In this document: in pieces, positions 51,150 to 60,934 of the stretch
Numbering within the stretch: the first letter of the stretch is position 1
Layout of the letters: each line of letters begins with the position of its first letter
Source: Pseudomonas sp. PDM04
GTDB lineage: Bacteria > Pseudomonadota > Gammaproteobacteria > Pseudomonadales > Pseudomonadaceae
Direction of reading: 5' to 3'
DNA: 64,000 bases
Assembly (NCBI RefSeq): GCF_014851765.1
Contig: NZ_JACVAI010000002.1
Span: forward strand, 186,001 to 250,000
Made by a program: the position numbers and the translations under genes
Notes under the pieces: generated by a model
Seen by the model: only the letters and a program-made list of their open reading frames with translations
The model's database searches: none
What the model was told of the DNA's origin: nothing

Positions 51150-51305
51150 CAGGGCGACCTCTCGAGGCACTTGCGCAACCACTCGTCTCGATCACCCGCA
51201 GCAAAGGCTGGGTGACCGACCGCATGATCTGTAAATGCCCCGTCGAGGACTACGTAAAAACGGCAAATTGTCCGGGCGCCCGGCTGAGCAGTACCTTCGA
51301 TGCCC

Positions 51306-52661
51306 CTAGGCCCGGGAGGCCTTTTTCAGGTTCGACAGCCCTGGCCCGTCTTCCACTGCCGAATGAGCAAACACACGCTCGACCTGAACCGCCACGTTTT
51401 TCGGCGCTTCGATGTCACCCTTGAGCGCGCGGTTCAATTTGCCGGTGTCCAGCGCCCCGACCCATTTGGCAATGGCCAGGGTGCCGACGCCATTGCCGAT
51501 GGTGTTGGTGATCGCTCGCGCTTCCGACATGAATCGGTCGACCCCTAGCAGCAAGACCATGCCCGCCACCGGAATGGTGCCCAGTGACGACAGGGTCGCC
51601 GCCAGAATGATGAACCCCGAGCCCGTGACGCCCGCCGAGCCCTTGGACGTGAACATCAGTACCGCCAGCACGATCAGTTGATCGGTCAGGGTCAACGGCG
51701 TGTTGGTCGCCTGGGCGATGAAGATCGCGGCGATGGTGTAGTAGATCGCCTGCCCGTCCGGATTGAAGGTCAGGCCCGAGGGAATGATCATGCCGGCGAC
51801 AGGTTTGGACACCCCGGCCTTTTCCATCTTGGCAATCATCTGCGGCAGTACCGACTCCGATGAGCTGGTGCCCAGGACAGTGAACAGCTCTTCCTTGATG
51901 AACTTCAGGAACTTCCACAGGCTGAACCCGCTGTAGCGGCATATCGGCCCCAGCACGAAGATCACGAACACGGCGCAGGTCAGGTACACGCAGGCCATCA
52001 GCTTGCCGAGCGAGAACAGCGAACCGAAACCATATTTGCCGATGGTGAACGCAATGGCACCGAAGGCGCCGATCGGAGCCAGGCGCATGACCATGTTGAC
52101 GATGCGAAACATGCCCTGCATCAGGCTATCGAGCGTATCGACGAACGCTTTGCCGCGGGGGCCGACATGCGCCAGGGCGATGCCCAGCAGAATGGAAAAC
52201 AGCAGGATCTGCAGGACGTTGCCCTTGGCGAAGGCATCGACGAGGGTGTCCGGGATGATGTTCATGACGAAATCCATGAACGATGCGTGCTTCACCGCCG
52301 AGGTGTAGGTGGCCAGGCTGGAGGTATCGAGGGTGGCGACGTCGATGTTCATGCCAGCGCCGGGTTTGAACACATCGACCACCACCAGGCCGACCACCAG
52401 TGCCAGGGTCGACACCACTTCGAAATAGAGCAGCGCGCGGAAGCCGACGCGCCCCAGTTCCTTCATGTTTTCCATGCGGGCGATGCCCGTGACCACGGTC
52501 AGGAAGATGACCGGGGCGAGGAGCATCTTGATCAGTTTGATGAAAGCATCGCCCAGGGGTTTGAGCGCAGCGCCGGTTTCGGGAACGAACACGCCGACGA
52601 CCGCGCCAAGGATGACGGCGATCAGTACTTGTACATAGAGTTTGCCAAATATTCTTTTCAT
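51306..52661 (-). CDS. dctA: C4-dicarboxylate:H+ symporter DctA
   Basis: 451-residue, DAACS-family transporter for succinate, fumarate and malate. Landmarks are [20 protein letters not shown] at the start, the serine-rich loop [20 protein letters not shown], the second hairpin [24 protein letters not shown], and [19 protein letters not shown]. It lies 109 bases after a D-malate/tartrate dehydrogenase gene in the same orientation, so one transcript may supply both uptake and oxidation of a C4 acid. Length and start agree with family members. Confidence 0.95.
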   Translation of the reverse strand: MKRIFGKLYVQVLIAVILGAVVGVFVPETGAALKPLGDAFIKLIKMLLAPVIFLTVVTGIARMENMKELGRVGFRALLYFEVVSTLALVVGLVVVDVFKPGAGMNIDVATLDTSSLATYTSAVKHASFMDFVMNIIPDTLVDAFAKGNVLQILLFSILLGIALAHVGPRGKAFVDTLDSLMQGMFRIVNMVMRLAPIGAFGAIAFTIGKYGFGSLFSLGKLMACVYLTCAVFVIFVLGPICRYSGFSLWKFLKFIKEELFTVLGTSSSESVLPQMIAKMEKAGVSKPVAGMIIPSGLTFNPDGQAIYYTIAAIFIAQATNTPLTLTDQLIVLAVLMFTSKGSAGVTGSGFIILAATLSSLGTIPVAGMVLLLGVDRFMSEARAITNTIGNGVGTLAIAKWVGALDTGKLNRALKGDIEAPKNVAVQVERVFAHSAVEDGPGLSNLKKASRA

Positions 52662-52770
52662 GACAGGGCCCTGATTTTTTATTGTTGTCAGGAAATGCCC
52701 TGGGGTCAGGTCAGGCGACCTGCCCCCCAGGCGTTGTGCCGCAGTACTACTTTGAATCGCTGGTGCAGGA

Positions 52771-53826
52771 TCAGCGGTTGATCAACGCGATGACCGCCTC
52801 CGTGATCTGGCGTGTGGTGGCGTTGCCGCCGAGATCAGGGGTATGCAAACCGCTCTCGGTGACGGCTTCGATTGCCGACATCAACTGCTTGGCCGCTGTT
52901 TTTTCGCCGAGGTGTTCAAGCATCATGGCCGCCGTCCAGAACGTTGCGATCGGGTTGGCAACGCCTTTGCCGGTGATGTCGAAAGCCGAACCGTGGATCG
53001 GCTCGAACATCGACGGGAACTTGCGTGACGGGTTGAGGTTGGCGGTCGGCGCGATCCCCAGGCTGCCGGACAGCGCTGCCGCCAGGTCGGAGAGGATATC
53101 GGCGTGCAGGTTGGTGGCCACGATCACGTCCAGGGTCGATGGCTTGAGCACCATGCGCGTCGTCACCGCGTCGACCAGCTCCTTGTCGATCCTGACGTCC
53201 GGAAAATCCTTGGCCACTTCGTAGAAAATTTCGTCCCACAGCACCATGCCATGCCGCTGGGCGTTGGACTTGGTCACCAGGGTCAGGTGCTTGCGCGGAC
53301 GGCTTTGCGCCAGCTCGAAAGCGAAGCGGTGGATGCGTTCGACCCCGGCACGGGTGAACACTGAGACTTCAGTGGCGACCTCCTCCGGCAGGCCACGGTG
53401 AACCCTGCCGCCGTTGCCGGAGTACTCGCCTTCGGAGTTTTCCCTCACGACCACCCAATCGATCTGATCGCCGTTGTGCAGCGGGCTTTTCACCCCCGGC
53501 AGCACCCGTGCCGGACGCACGTTGGCGTACTGGTCGAAACCCTGGCAGATCGGCAGGCGCAAGCCCCAGAGGGAAATGTGATCCGGTACGTTGAGCGCGC
53601 CCACCGCACCAAAGAAGATGGCGTCGAAGGTTTTCAGTTCCTCCAGGCCGCCCTCGGGAATGTAGTCGCCGTTTTTGAGGTAGTTGTCCGAGTTCCAGTC
53701 AAAGTGCTTGAAATCCAGCTGGAAGCCGGTTTTTTTCGACAAGGCCTCCAGCACCTCAACACCGGCGGCGATCACTTCGACACCGATGCCATCACCTGGA
53801 ACCGCTGCAATTCTGTATGCGCTCAT
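52771..53826 (-). CDS. dmlA: D-malate / tartrate dehydrogenase (DmlA/TtuC type)
   Basis: 351-residue NAD-dependent beta-decarboxylating dehydrogenase of the isopropylmalate/isocitrate family. The Mg/NAD signature is seen in [20 protein letters not shown] and the substrate-binding region in [16 protein letters not shown]. It should oxidise D-malate to pyruvate and CO2, or tartrate to hydroxypyruvate/glycerate; the two activities are close in sequence. It is divergent from a LysR gene, as in the E. coli dmlA-dmlR arrangement, and followed by dctA. Confidence 0.9.
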   Translation of the reverse strand: MSAYRIAAVPGDGIGVEVIAAGVEVLEALSKKTGFQLDFKHFDWNSDNYLKNGDYIPEGGLEELKTFDAIFFGAVGALNVPDHISLWGLRLPICQGFDQYANVRPARVLPGVKSPLHNGDQIDWVVVRENSEGEYSGNGGRVHRGLPEEVATEVSVFTRAGVERIHRFAFELAQSRPRKHLTLVTKSNAQRHGMVLWDEIFYEVAKDFPDVRIDKELVDAVTTRMVLKPSTLDVIVATNLHADILSDLAAALSGSLGIAPTANLNPSRKFPSMFEPIHGSAFDITGKGVANPIATFWTAAMMLEHLGEKTAAKQLMSAIEAVTESGLHTPDLGGNATTRQITEAVIALINR

Positions 53827-53900
53827 GCTCAACTCCACTCTCTTGATGTTCTTGTTTTGCCTGTCGAACGGACTGTTCAAGCAGGGGGTGAGCGGAGTAT

Positions 53901-53943
53901 ATGTAGTGAATAATTAGGTGTGAGTTACTCAAAATCACTACAT
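53901..53943. promoter_or_regulatory. Inverted repeat between dmlA and the LysR gene
   Basis: ATGTAGTGA and TCACTACAT, perfect 9-bp arms, are separated by 25 bases that contain TGAGTTACTCA. An AT-rich site in the divergent promoter is expected for the LysR regulator. The arms also occur at 5035-5061. Confidence 0.55.
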
Positions 53944-53962
53944 AAATAACTTTGAGTTACGA

Positions 53963-54886
53963 ATGAGCCAGACCCTGGATTTGTCTTTTTTTTATCTGTT
54001 GGCCAACAAGGGCAGCCTCGCCGCGACCGCCCGGGAGCTGGGCATCACGCCTCCGGCCGTGAGCAAGCGCCTCAGCGCGCTGGAGGCTCGACTGGGCATC
54101 CGCCTGGTCAATCGCACCACGCGCTCGATGAGCCTGACCGCTGAAGGCGAACTGCTTTTCTCCCATGCCGCACGCATCCTGACGCAGATCGATGAGGTCG
54201 AGCAGTTGATCAACAGCACTCGGGCCACCCCCAAGGGACTGATCCGGGTCAACGCTTCACTGGGCTTTGGTCGTCGCTACATCGGCCCTGCCCTCGGCGC
54301 ATTCTTCGCACAGTACCCGGAGGTTGAAGTCCAGCTGGAAATCAGCGATCACCCCCTGGACCTGGCGACGCACGGATTCGACCTGGGCATCCGGTTCGGC
54401 ACACTGCCGGATGCGGCCTTGCATGCCCGCAAGATCGCGTCCAACCGCCGCCTGTTGTGCGCCTCGCCGCTCTACCTTGAAAAATATGGAGTGCCGCAGC
54501 GGCTGACGGACCTGCAACAACACAACTGCATCTTTCTGCGACAAAACGAAACGCCCTACGGCGTGTGGAGCTTCACCAACGGTGGCCGCACGCAAAACGT
54601 CAAGGTACGCGGTGCGCTGGGTTGCAATGACGGCGAGGTGGCGCTGAACTGGGCGCTGGAGGGGCACGGCATTTTGTTGCGCGCCGAATGGGACATCGCC
54701 CGCTATGTACGCAGTGGCCGCCTGCGCCTGGTCCTGGAAGACCAGACACCGACCCGCGCCGATGTCTACGCGGTATACCCGCAACAGCTGTACCTTTCCG
54801 CGCGGGTACGCCGTCTGATCGACTTTCTGGTCGACCGTTTCAAGCACATCGATCATCTGGATGAAACGGCCGGTCTCCACGACTGA
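53963..54886 (+). CDS. dmlR: LysR-family regulator of the D-malate/tartrate unit
   Basis: 307 residues. Helix-turn-helix LANKGSLAATARELGITPPAVSKRLSALEARLG and a substrate-binding domain starting LIRVNASLGFGRRYIGPALG. It is divergent from the D-malate/tartrate dehydrogenase gene, which it probably activates in response to the substrate; the gene symbol follows that position and the E. coli precedent and is inferred. Its 5' region holds an inverted repeat. Confidence 0.85.
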   Translation: MSQTLDLSFFYLLANKGSLAATARELGITPPAVSKRLSALEARLGIRLVNRTTRSMSLTAEGELLFSHAARILTQIDEVEQLINSTRATPKGLIRVNASLGFGRRYIGPALGAFFAQYPEVEVQLEISDHPLDLATHGFDLGIRFGTLPDAALHARKIASNRRLLCASPLYLEKYGVPQRLTDLQQHNCIFLRQNETPYGVWSFTNGGRTQNVKVRGALGCNDGEVALNWALEGHGILLRAEWDIARYVRSGRLRLVLEDQTPTRADVYAVYPQQLYLSARVRRLIDFLVDRFKHIDHLDETAGLHD

Positions 54887-55068
54887 AACGCACAGGCCTC
54901 GACGCACGCCGGCGAACCCGCGAAAGCCGGTTGCTGGGGTTTTTCCTGAGAAGCTCGGAACGGCAAAGCCCTGCTCCTGCAAAAAAACAAAATTCCCATG
55001 TGTTTCCTTCGTGACTCCCTGCGTCGCAGTTCTTCATGGCCTATTCCCGGACGTCTGGAGTTCTCTCA

Positions 55069-57195
55069 ATGCCCTCGCCCAAATCCCTGCCCGCTGCGTT
55101 GCTGGGCCTGGCGCTCGTGTGTCCGACCCTGGCCGAGGCCCAGGGACTGGAATTGGGAGAAGTGCTGATCGGGGCCGAAGAACCGGGCAGCGAAGATCAA
55201 TCCATCGAAGACGCCAACGCCCGGCTTGCCGAGGTGCCAGGCGGCACCAACGTGGTGGACCTGCGTCGTCCCTTGCAAGGCCGGGTGGCCAGCAACCAGG
55301 ACGTGCTGGCCTATCAGCCGGGGGTCTACGCGCAGTCGGCGGGCAATGAAGGGGTGAAGATCTCGATCCGTGGTTCAGGGATCAACCGCGCACCGGGCGC
55401 CCACGCTTCAGGGCTGTACACGATGCTCGATGGCCTGCCGCTGACCGGCCCGGGCGGCACACCCTATGAATTGCTCGAACCGCTATGGCTCGATCACGTG
55501 GAAGTGTTGCGCGGTGCCAACGGCTTCGACCGCGGAGCCCTGGCGCTGGGCGGCGCCATCGATTACGTCAGTCACACCGGCTACACCGCGCCCCGCTTGC
55601 AAGTGCGCTACGCCATGGGCAGCCACGGCTATCAACAGCGCCAGGTCAGCTCCGGGCAGGTGCTTGGCGATTTCGACTACTACCTGTCTTTGACCGACTC
55701 GCGCGCCGACGGTTATCAGGATCACACCGCCAGCGAAAGCCAGGGGATCATCGCCAACGTCGGGTATCGATTCAATCCGAATCTGGAGACGCGCTTCTAC
55801 CTGCGCTACCGCCAGACCGACAACGAACTCGCCGGACGGGTCACCCAGCACGCCATCGAACATGATCCGCGGGCGGCGAACCCCGCCTACGTCACGCGCG
55901 ATGACCGTCGCAAGCAGCCGGGCAGCACCTTCATCGGCAACAAGACCACGTTTTATCTCGATGACGACTCAAGTATCCAGACCGGCCTGGCCTATCACGA
56001 CTACCCGATGGACCTGCGCGAAGGCCCCAACCGCCTGAAGGTCGCCTACACCGACGTCAGCGGTACTTTCGACTACAAGCGTCGCGACACGCTCTGGGGG
56101 CTGGAAAGCCACAGTACGGTGGGCCTGCGCGTGACCAAGCACCTGCCCAACGCCGGGGCCAGCGAGCAGGTGCGCATCCCCGGTGGCAATACCGCCGGCT
56201 ACGCACCCGGCACGCACATGCGCAACTTTACCTATCAGGGTTCGGACACCGTCCTGCATGCGAGTAATGACCTGGAAATCGCCGAGGACCTGTGGCTGAC
56301 CACGGGCCTGGCCGCCATCTATACCCGACGCGAAAGCGCGGTGACCTACCCCGACGGGGGCGGCAAGACCAGCCTCGGGGATTGGGACTACGCCCCGCGC
56401 CTGGGGCTGCGCTACCAACTGACACCCGACCTGCAGGTGTTCGGCAACCTCAGTCGCTCGGTCGAAGGACCGCATCCGTGGTCGCTGATCTACAGCGCCA
56501 ACCAGCGCTTCCCGGCCGGCAGCGGCCCCGCCACCGGAACCCAGCGCGATCCGGTCGAACTGCAAAACCAGACCGCCACCACCCTGGAACTGGGTGGCCG
56601 TGGCGACAGTGGTATCGGACAATGGAGCCTGGCCTGGTACTACGCGCAAGTACGCCACGAATTGCTCTCGGTGCTGCCGGATGCCAACGCCACCACGCCC
56701 TACGAACTCAACGCCAGCCCCACGGTGCACCAGGGGGTGGAAGCCAGCCTGCAAAGCACCTTGTGGTCGCCAGACGACGGCGGCAAGCTGAGCCTGCGCC
56801 AGAGCTACACCTTCAGCGATTTCCATTACCGCGACGATGACCGCTTCGGCGACAACCGCCTGCCCGGCCTGCCAATGCACTACTACCAGGGCGAACTGCG
56901 CTACGACTGGCCGCAAGGGTTCTTTGCAGCGGTCAACACCCAGTGGGTGTCCAGGGTCGCAGTCGATTACGCCAACAGCTATTACGCCGACCCTTACGCC
57001 ATTTTCGGCGCCACCCTGGGCTACAACGCGCCCAAGGACGATTGGCAGACCTGGCTGGACATCCGCAACCTGACCGACAAGCGCTACGCCGCCACCGTGA
57101 CGCCGGGCTACGACGACAAAGGCCTGGACGCCGCGCGATCCACGCCGGGCGAAGGTCTGGCGGCCTATGTCGGGGTGTCGTGGAGCTGGCGCTGA
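55069..57195 (+). CDS. TonB-dependent outer-membrane receptor
   Basis: 708 residues. A signal peptide (LPAALLGLALVCPTLAEAQG), then a plug domain (LARLAEVPGGTNVV ... SIRGSGINRAPGAHASGLYT) and a 22-strand beta barrel with the typical terminal strand (AAYVGVSWSWR, ending in W-R). The plug lacks the STN signalling extension, so it is not a FecA-type signalling receptor. Substrate unknown; no siderophore or metal genes are adjacent. GGAG lies nine bases before the ATG. Confidence 0.92.
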   Translation: MPSPKSLPAALLGLALVCPTLAEAQGLELGEVLIGAEEPGSEDQSIEDANARLAEVPGGTNVVDLRRPLQGRVASNQDVLAYQPGVYAQSAGNEGVKISIRGSGINRAPGAHASGLYTMLDGLPLTGPGGTPYELLEPLWLDHVEVLRGANGFDRGALALGGAIDYVSHTGYTAPRLQVRYAMGSHGYQQRQVSSGQVLGDFDYYLSLTDSRADGYQDHTASESQGIIANVGYRFNPNLETRFYLRYRQTDNELAGRVTQHAIEHDPRAANPAYVTRDDRRKQPGSTFIGNKTTFYLDDDSSIQTGLAYHDYPMDLREGPNRLKVAYTDVSGTFDYKRRDTLWGLESHSTVGLRVTKHLPNAGASEQVRIPGGNTAGYAPGTHMRNFTYQGSDTVLHASNDLEIAEDLWLTTGLAAIYTRRESAVTYPDGGGKTSLGDWDYAPRLGLRYQLTPDLQVFGNLSRSVEGPHPWSLIYSANQRFPAGSGPATGTQRDPVELQNQTATTLELGGRGDSGIGQWSLAWYYAQVRHELLSVLPDANATTPYELNASPTVHQGVEASLQSTLWSPDDGGKLSLRQSYTFSDFHYRDDDRFGDNRLPGLPMHYYQGELRYDWPQGFFAAVNTQWVSRVAVDYANSYYADPYAIFGATLGYNAPKDDWQTWLDIRNLTDKRYAATVTPGYDDKGLDAARSTPGEGLAAYVGVSWSWR

Positions 57196-57227
57196 GGCCT
57201 TCGGCTCAACCCATGCAGCGGGCGTGA

Positions 57228-57389
57228 TCAGGCCTCGGACGTCGCACTCGGGGCGTCTGGAGTCTCAGCCTCCAGCTTCAAGCGGTCAGCCTTGCTGATG
57301 TACCTGGGCTTGTTCTTCGGCGCCAACTTGGCATTGGCCTTTTTGGCGTGGGCTTCCAGCAGCTGCTTGATCTTTTTACGGCGATTCAT
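57228..57389 (-). CDS. DUF2986 small basic protein
   Basis: 53 residues, rich in lysine and arginine: MNRRKKIKQLLEAHAKKANA, then PKNKPRYISKADRLKLEAE. This is the DUF2986 pattern, a conserved small basic protein of unknown role in gammaproteobacteria, possibly nucleic-acid binding. Its start overlaps the end of a larger doubtful ORF on the same strand. Convergent with the TonB receptor gene. Confidence 0.85.
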   Translation of the reverse strand: MNRRKKIKQLLEAHAKKANAKLAPKNKPRYISKADRLKLEAETPDAPSATSEA

Positions 57390-57690
57390 CTTGTCCACTC
57401 GGTATTGCCGACGTTGCGAGCCGGCGGGTGAACCCGCATTGTCCCGCGTTATTCAAACTTGCACAGCCCCTTTCCAAACACATCCTTGGCGTTCGCGTGG
57501 GGCCAGCCAGGAAATTGCAGGTTTTCGGAGCGATGGGTGATGGCCACGTCAGCGAGCTGGCGTGGAAACTGACAATGCAGACGGCGTCACCGGGCTTGAC
57601 GCCGAACCGCAGCGGCTTTTTCTGCTCGGCGGTCATGAGGATACATCGGCACCCACGGCCGCCCCTGAAGCAGAACTTGCGTTTCATCAT
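57376..57690 (-). CDS. Doubtful ORF beginning with the KRKF element (copy 3)
   Basis: 104-codon ORF (MMKRKFCFRGGRGCRCILMT...) whose stop overlaps the start of the DUF2986 gene by 14 bases. The first 55 or so codons use codons like a real gene, the rest looks random, so it may be a small gene with a shifted or decayed end. It opens with the KRKF sequence (57672-57684) also seen near 14.1 and 34.2 kb. No clear ribosome site. This gap of 385 bases between the DUF2986 gene and the next plus-strand gene holds nothing else I can support. Confidence 0.25.
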   Translation of the reverse strand: MMKRKFCFRGGRGCRCILMTAEQKKPLRFGVKPGDAVCIVSFHASSLTWPSPIAPKTCNFLAGPTRTPRMCLERGCASLNNAGQCGFTRRLATSAIPSGQDESP

Positions 57691-57774
57691 CCCGCGGATT
57701 ATTTCTAGCAGTACTTGCGCGCCGTCTCCGCGAACGCACAACCCATAAAACCAAGATTTCATGAGGAACGCTGC

Positions 57775-58014
57775 TTGAGAACCTTTGACCTGATCCGCGA
57801 TGCCGTTTTACCCGAATACCGTGATCGGGTGGCCGAGTACCTGGTCCAGTACGAAACCATCCTGGTGCACGAGCGTGCGCCCGATCCCGAGCTCGTCCAG
57901 GCCACTGCCCAGCAGTTACGCGGTTATCTGCGCGGCTTGAACACCACCCGGGTGTTAGGCATGGCGGATTGGGAGGAGCTGGATCGTCGGGTGATCAACA
58001 CCTGGCTCGAATGA
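57775..58014 (+). CDS. Small conserved protein of unknown function
   Basis: 79 residues, mainly alpha-helical: RTFDLIRDAVLPEYRDRVAE, then HERAPDPELVQATAQQLRGY and the ending DWEELDRRVINTWLE. Soluble, no signal peptide. I use TTG because AGGAA lies six bases before it and the upstream in-frame part is unlike coding sequence. No domain recognised. Confidence 0.72.
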   Translation: MRTFDLIRDAVLPEYRDRVAEYLVQYETILVHERAPDPELVQATAQQLRGYLRGLNTTRVLGMADWEELDRRVINTWLE

Positions 58015-58073
58015 CCGGCCCGACCGGCGCCGCAGCAGGTTGCAACCTGCCGCAGCGTTGACCCCGGCGGCGA

Positions 58074-59000
58074 CTACTCGTAGAACGGTTCAACGAGGGT
58101 GCGACTGCCGACAAAAAAGCTGTCGGCCACCAGTCGCAGTGGCTGCAGGTCCAGGTCGCTGGCCTTGTCGGCGATCAGTTGATGAAAATGCCGGTACACC
58201 GCCGCGTATTCCCCCTCTGCCGACACGGCCTGGCGCACGCCGTCGATGCTTAACAACGCCCCCCCGTTATCCAGGCGCAGGGTGCCTTCGCTGCAGCGGA
58301 CCTCGATGCTCCAGAGCTCATCGTGGCCGTGGTCGAAATCGAACTCGGCACGCACATCGAGCTGGCGCGCATCGGACATCCTGATCGAAGCGGCAATCGG
58401 CGACTGGCAGTTGTTTGGCACCCGCAGCTCGGCAGAGGCGACGAACAGCGGCAGCGCCAGCAAGTGGGTGGCAATCGACAAGGCATTGATACCGGGATCG
58501 AAAACGCCCAGGCCGCCAGGCTGCCAGATCCATGTCTGGCCGGGGTGCCATTTGCGCACATCTTCCTTCCAGTCGATCTGCACACTGTTCAAGGTACGGC
58601 CAGCCAGCCAGTCACGGGCGGCCTGGATGCCGGGCGCATACCGCGAGTGCCAGGCGAACAAGGCGCTGATCCCCTGTTCGCCGGCCTGATCGGCCAATGC
58701 CATCGCTTCACCCAGCGTGGCACAGGGCGGTTTTTCAACCAGCACATGCTTGCCCGCCGCCAGCGCCTGCTGCACCAGCGCGAAGCGGCCCTGCGGCGGG
58801 GTGCAAAAGGCAATCGCATCGACAGGCGGGCCATTTTCCAGCAACTCACCCAGCGACTTGAAGTTCTCTACCCCGGCGCAGGGCTGACCCTGCGTTGCGA
58901 CGGACACCAGCTGGAACGCGGGGTTGGCCTTGATCGCCGGCACGTGTTGATCCTGGGCGATCTTGCCGTAACCCACCAGGCCGAGACGGATCGGTTGCAT
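58074..59000 (-). CDS. gal: D-galactose 1-dehydrogenase (Gfo/Idh/MocA family)
   Basis: 308-residue NAD(P)-dependent sugar dehydrogenase. The Rossmann motif is RLGLVGYGKIAQDQHVPAI and the catalytic lysine lies in GKHVLVEKPPCATLGEAMAL. From memory the sequence is very close to the P. fluorescens D-galactose 1-dehydrogenase, which oxidises galactose to the galactonolactone that enters the galactonate pathway. AGGAG lies eight bases before the ATG. No other galactose genes are adjacent. Confidence 0.85.
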   Translation of the reverse strand: MQPIRLGLVGYGKIAQDQHVPAIKANPAFQLVSVATQGQPCAGVENFKSLGELLENGPPVDAIAFCTPPQGRFALVQQALAAGKHVLVEKPPCATLGEAMALADQAGEQGISALFAWHSRYAPGIQAARDWLAGRTLNSVQIDWKEDVRKWHPGQTWIWQPGGLGVFDPGINALSIATHLLALPLFVASAELRVPNNCQSPIAASIRMSDARQLDVRAEFDFDHGHDELWSIEVRCSEGTLRLDNGGALLSIDGVRQAVSAEGEYAAVYRHFHQLIADKASDLDLQPLRLVADSFFVGSRTLVEPFYE

Positions 59001-59215
59001 CAAATGACTCCTTGTTGTTTGTCTTGTTTGGATCGGCGAACGGGCAAGATACGTCTGTATCGCGGGGAAGTCATGGGTGGCGTGCTGCCCCTGAGACAAA
59101 AATGTCGCCGGCCGGTTTCGCCGGCTTGACAGGCGCCGGCAGATGCTAAGCTTTCGGCACAGTGGTCGCATTACTGAATGATCGGTATCCGTGGCAAGCG
59201 AAGGGAGTAGCGGGA

Positions 59216-60316
59216 ATGAATGTAATCACCACTGACGACAGGCATCGTCTTGCCCTGGTTGACGCGTTGCGATGCTTTGCGGCCTTTTGGGTGGTGCTGT
59301 TCCATCTGTCCGAAGGCAGCCACATCCCGACGCTGCTCGCGACCATCCCCTCCTGGTTGAAATATGCAGTCTTCGATGCCGGTCACCTGGGCGTCCCGGT
59401 CTTTTTCGTGCTGAGCGGTATCGTCATGGCGACTACCACTTCTCGGGTGACGATGAACAATGTCAACGCTGCACATTTCGTCGCGCGCCGGCTGATTCGC
59501 CTGGCACCGCCCTACTATGCCGCCATTGCACTGGGGGTGGCCGTGATTGCCACCAAGCGCCTGTTTGGCCAACCGGCAATCGAGATGCCAGGCGTCACGG
59601 ACATTCTGGCGCACCTGGTGTTTCTGCAGGATATCCTCGGCATAAAGAACATCATCACGGTGTTCTGGACCCTGTGCATCGAGGTCCAGTTCTACATCGC
59701 CTTTGCCCTGCTGCTGTGGCTCGCCGATCAGGCCGCCGGCAGCGAAGTGTTCAAGTCGCGCAACCATTTCATCTGGGCCAGCGCACTGCTGGCGCTGCTC
59801 TGGCCCACCGAGATCATTCACTCGATCGGCTGGAAAGGCGGGTTCATCGCGTTCTGGTACAGCTTCATGGCTGGCGTGCTGTGCGCACAGACCCTTTCCG
59901 GCACGGCACAGAGCCGCTTCGTCGCCATGGGCTATTGCGCACTGATATTGCTGATCGGCGTGGTTGGCGACGACTCGTTTGCAATGGCGGCCGGATTGAC
60001 CGGCCTGGCGTTTTGCCTGCTGATCAATCGCTCCGTCACGCTGGGCTTCCTGACCAGCTACCCCGTGCAAAAAATGGCGCTGATTTCCTACAGCCTGTAC
60101 TTGTTCCATGCCCCGGTGACCGGCACCTTCATGCGCATTTACCGGCGTTTCATGCCGGCCGGGCTGGCTTCGGACGCGCTGGCGACGGTCCTGATCATCG
60201 CCAGTTGCATCGCCTTCGCCGCGATCGCCTACGTCCTGTTCGAACGCCCCGCCATCGCCTGGAGCCGACGCATCAAGTTCAGACGCACGGACGCCGCGGT
60301 GTTCAATCAATTGTAA
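59216..60316 (+). CDS. Acyltransferase-3 family membrane protein
   Basis: 366 residues with about ten membrane segments. It opens with DALRCFAAFWVVLFHLSEGS, the acyltransferase-3 signature with the catalytic histidine, and then GVPVFFVLSGIVMATT, ARRLIRLAPPYYAAIALGV. These proteins O-acylate cell-surface glycans or small molecules at the membrane. The target is unknown and no polysaccharide genes lie nearby. AAGGGAG lies about 9-12 bases before the ATG. Confidence 0.92.
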   Translation: MNVITTDDRHRLALVDALRCFAAFWVVLFHLSEGSHIPTLLATIPSWLKYAVFDAGHLGVPVFFVLSGIVMATTTSRVTMNNVNAAHFVARRLIRLAPPYYAAIALGVAVIATKRLFGQPAIEMPGVTDILAHLVFLQDILGIKNIITVFWTLCIEVQFYIAFALLLWLADQAAGSEVFKSRNHFIWASALLALLWPTEIIHSIGWKGGFIAFWYSFMAGVLCAQTLSGTAQSRFVAMGYCALILLIGVVGDDSFAMAAGLTGLAFCLLINRSVTLGFLTSYPVQKMALISYSLYLFHAPVTGTFMRIYRRFMPAGLASDALATVLIIASCIAFAAIAYVLFERPAIAWSRRIKFRRTDAAVFNQL

Positions 60317-60329
60317 TCCCGTCCACGGC

Positions 60330-60806
60330 TCAGACCTCAGGCGTCGTGCGCTCGCCCCCGTCAACGACTCTCACGCGATGACAGTCGGACGGCCCGAGCT
60401 TCTGGCCGCTGGCGGAACGAACCTCAATCGGCATCAACGGCTCACCCCGCTCATCGTCCAGCAGCAGGGAGCGCGTCTCGTGGGGCTCGAACAGAAAACG
60501 TTCGCCCCACTGCCGCAGGCTGACGACAATCGGAAAGATCTCCCGGCCCTGTTCCGTCAGGACGTACTCCTTGTAGGCGCTGCCATCCGACGCCGGTCGA
60601 ACCTCGAACACCCCCACCTCGACCAGCGCTTTCAATCGCGCGGTCAGAATATTCCTGGCCACCCCCAGGTTCTTTTGAAATTCGCTGAACCGGCGAATGT
60701 CATCGAATGCGTCGCGAACGATCATCAGCGACCAGCGATCGCCAATGGCCTCCAGCGCACGGGCCACCGGGCATTCGCGGGCGGAGGGTGAAGCCTCTTC
60801 GATCAT
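60330..60806 (-). CDS. HxlR-family transcriptional regulator
   Basis: 158 residues. The winged helix is CPVARALEAIGDRWSLMIVR, DDIRRFSEFQKNLGVARNIL, and the C-terminus is longer than usual, with a distinct tail (EPLMPIEVRSASGQKLGPSD). The cysteine in ARECPVARALE is typical of redox- or aldehyde-sensing HxlR members. It is divergent from an MFS/EamA transporter pair, the likely target. Confidence 0.9.
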   Translation of the reverse strand: MIEEASPSARECPVARALEAIGDRWSLMIVRDAFDDIRRFSEFQKNLGVARNILTARLKALVEVGVFEVRPASDGSAYKEYVLTEQGREIFPIVVSLRQWGERFLFEPHETRSLLLDDERGEPLMPIEVRSASGQKLGPSDCHRVRVVDGGERTTPEV

Positions 60807-60868
60807 CGTCTTTCCCCTTTTTTTGATCGGCCCAGGCCAATCTCCTCGACCAATGTGGTTGCAATTTG

Positions 60869-60900
60869 AAACTTGATTGAGCAACATCCGAATCAAGTTT
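60869..60900. promoter_or_regulatory. Inverted repeat AAACTTGATT-N12-AATCAAGTTT, probable HxlR operator
   Basis: Perfect 10-bp arms separated by 12 bases lie 35 bases before the MFS start and about 60 before the HxlR start. HxlR-type regulators bind such dyads in divergent promoters. Confidence 0.65.
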
Positions 60901-60934
60901 TGATTTGAAACCAGTTTACCCCAGGGAGATTCAC

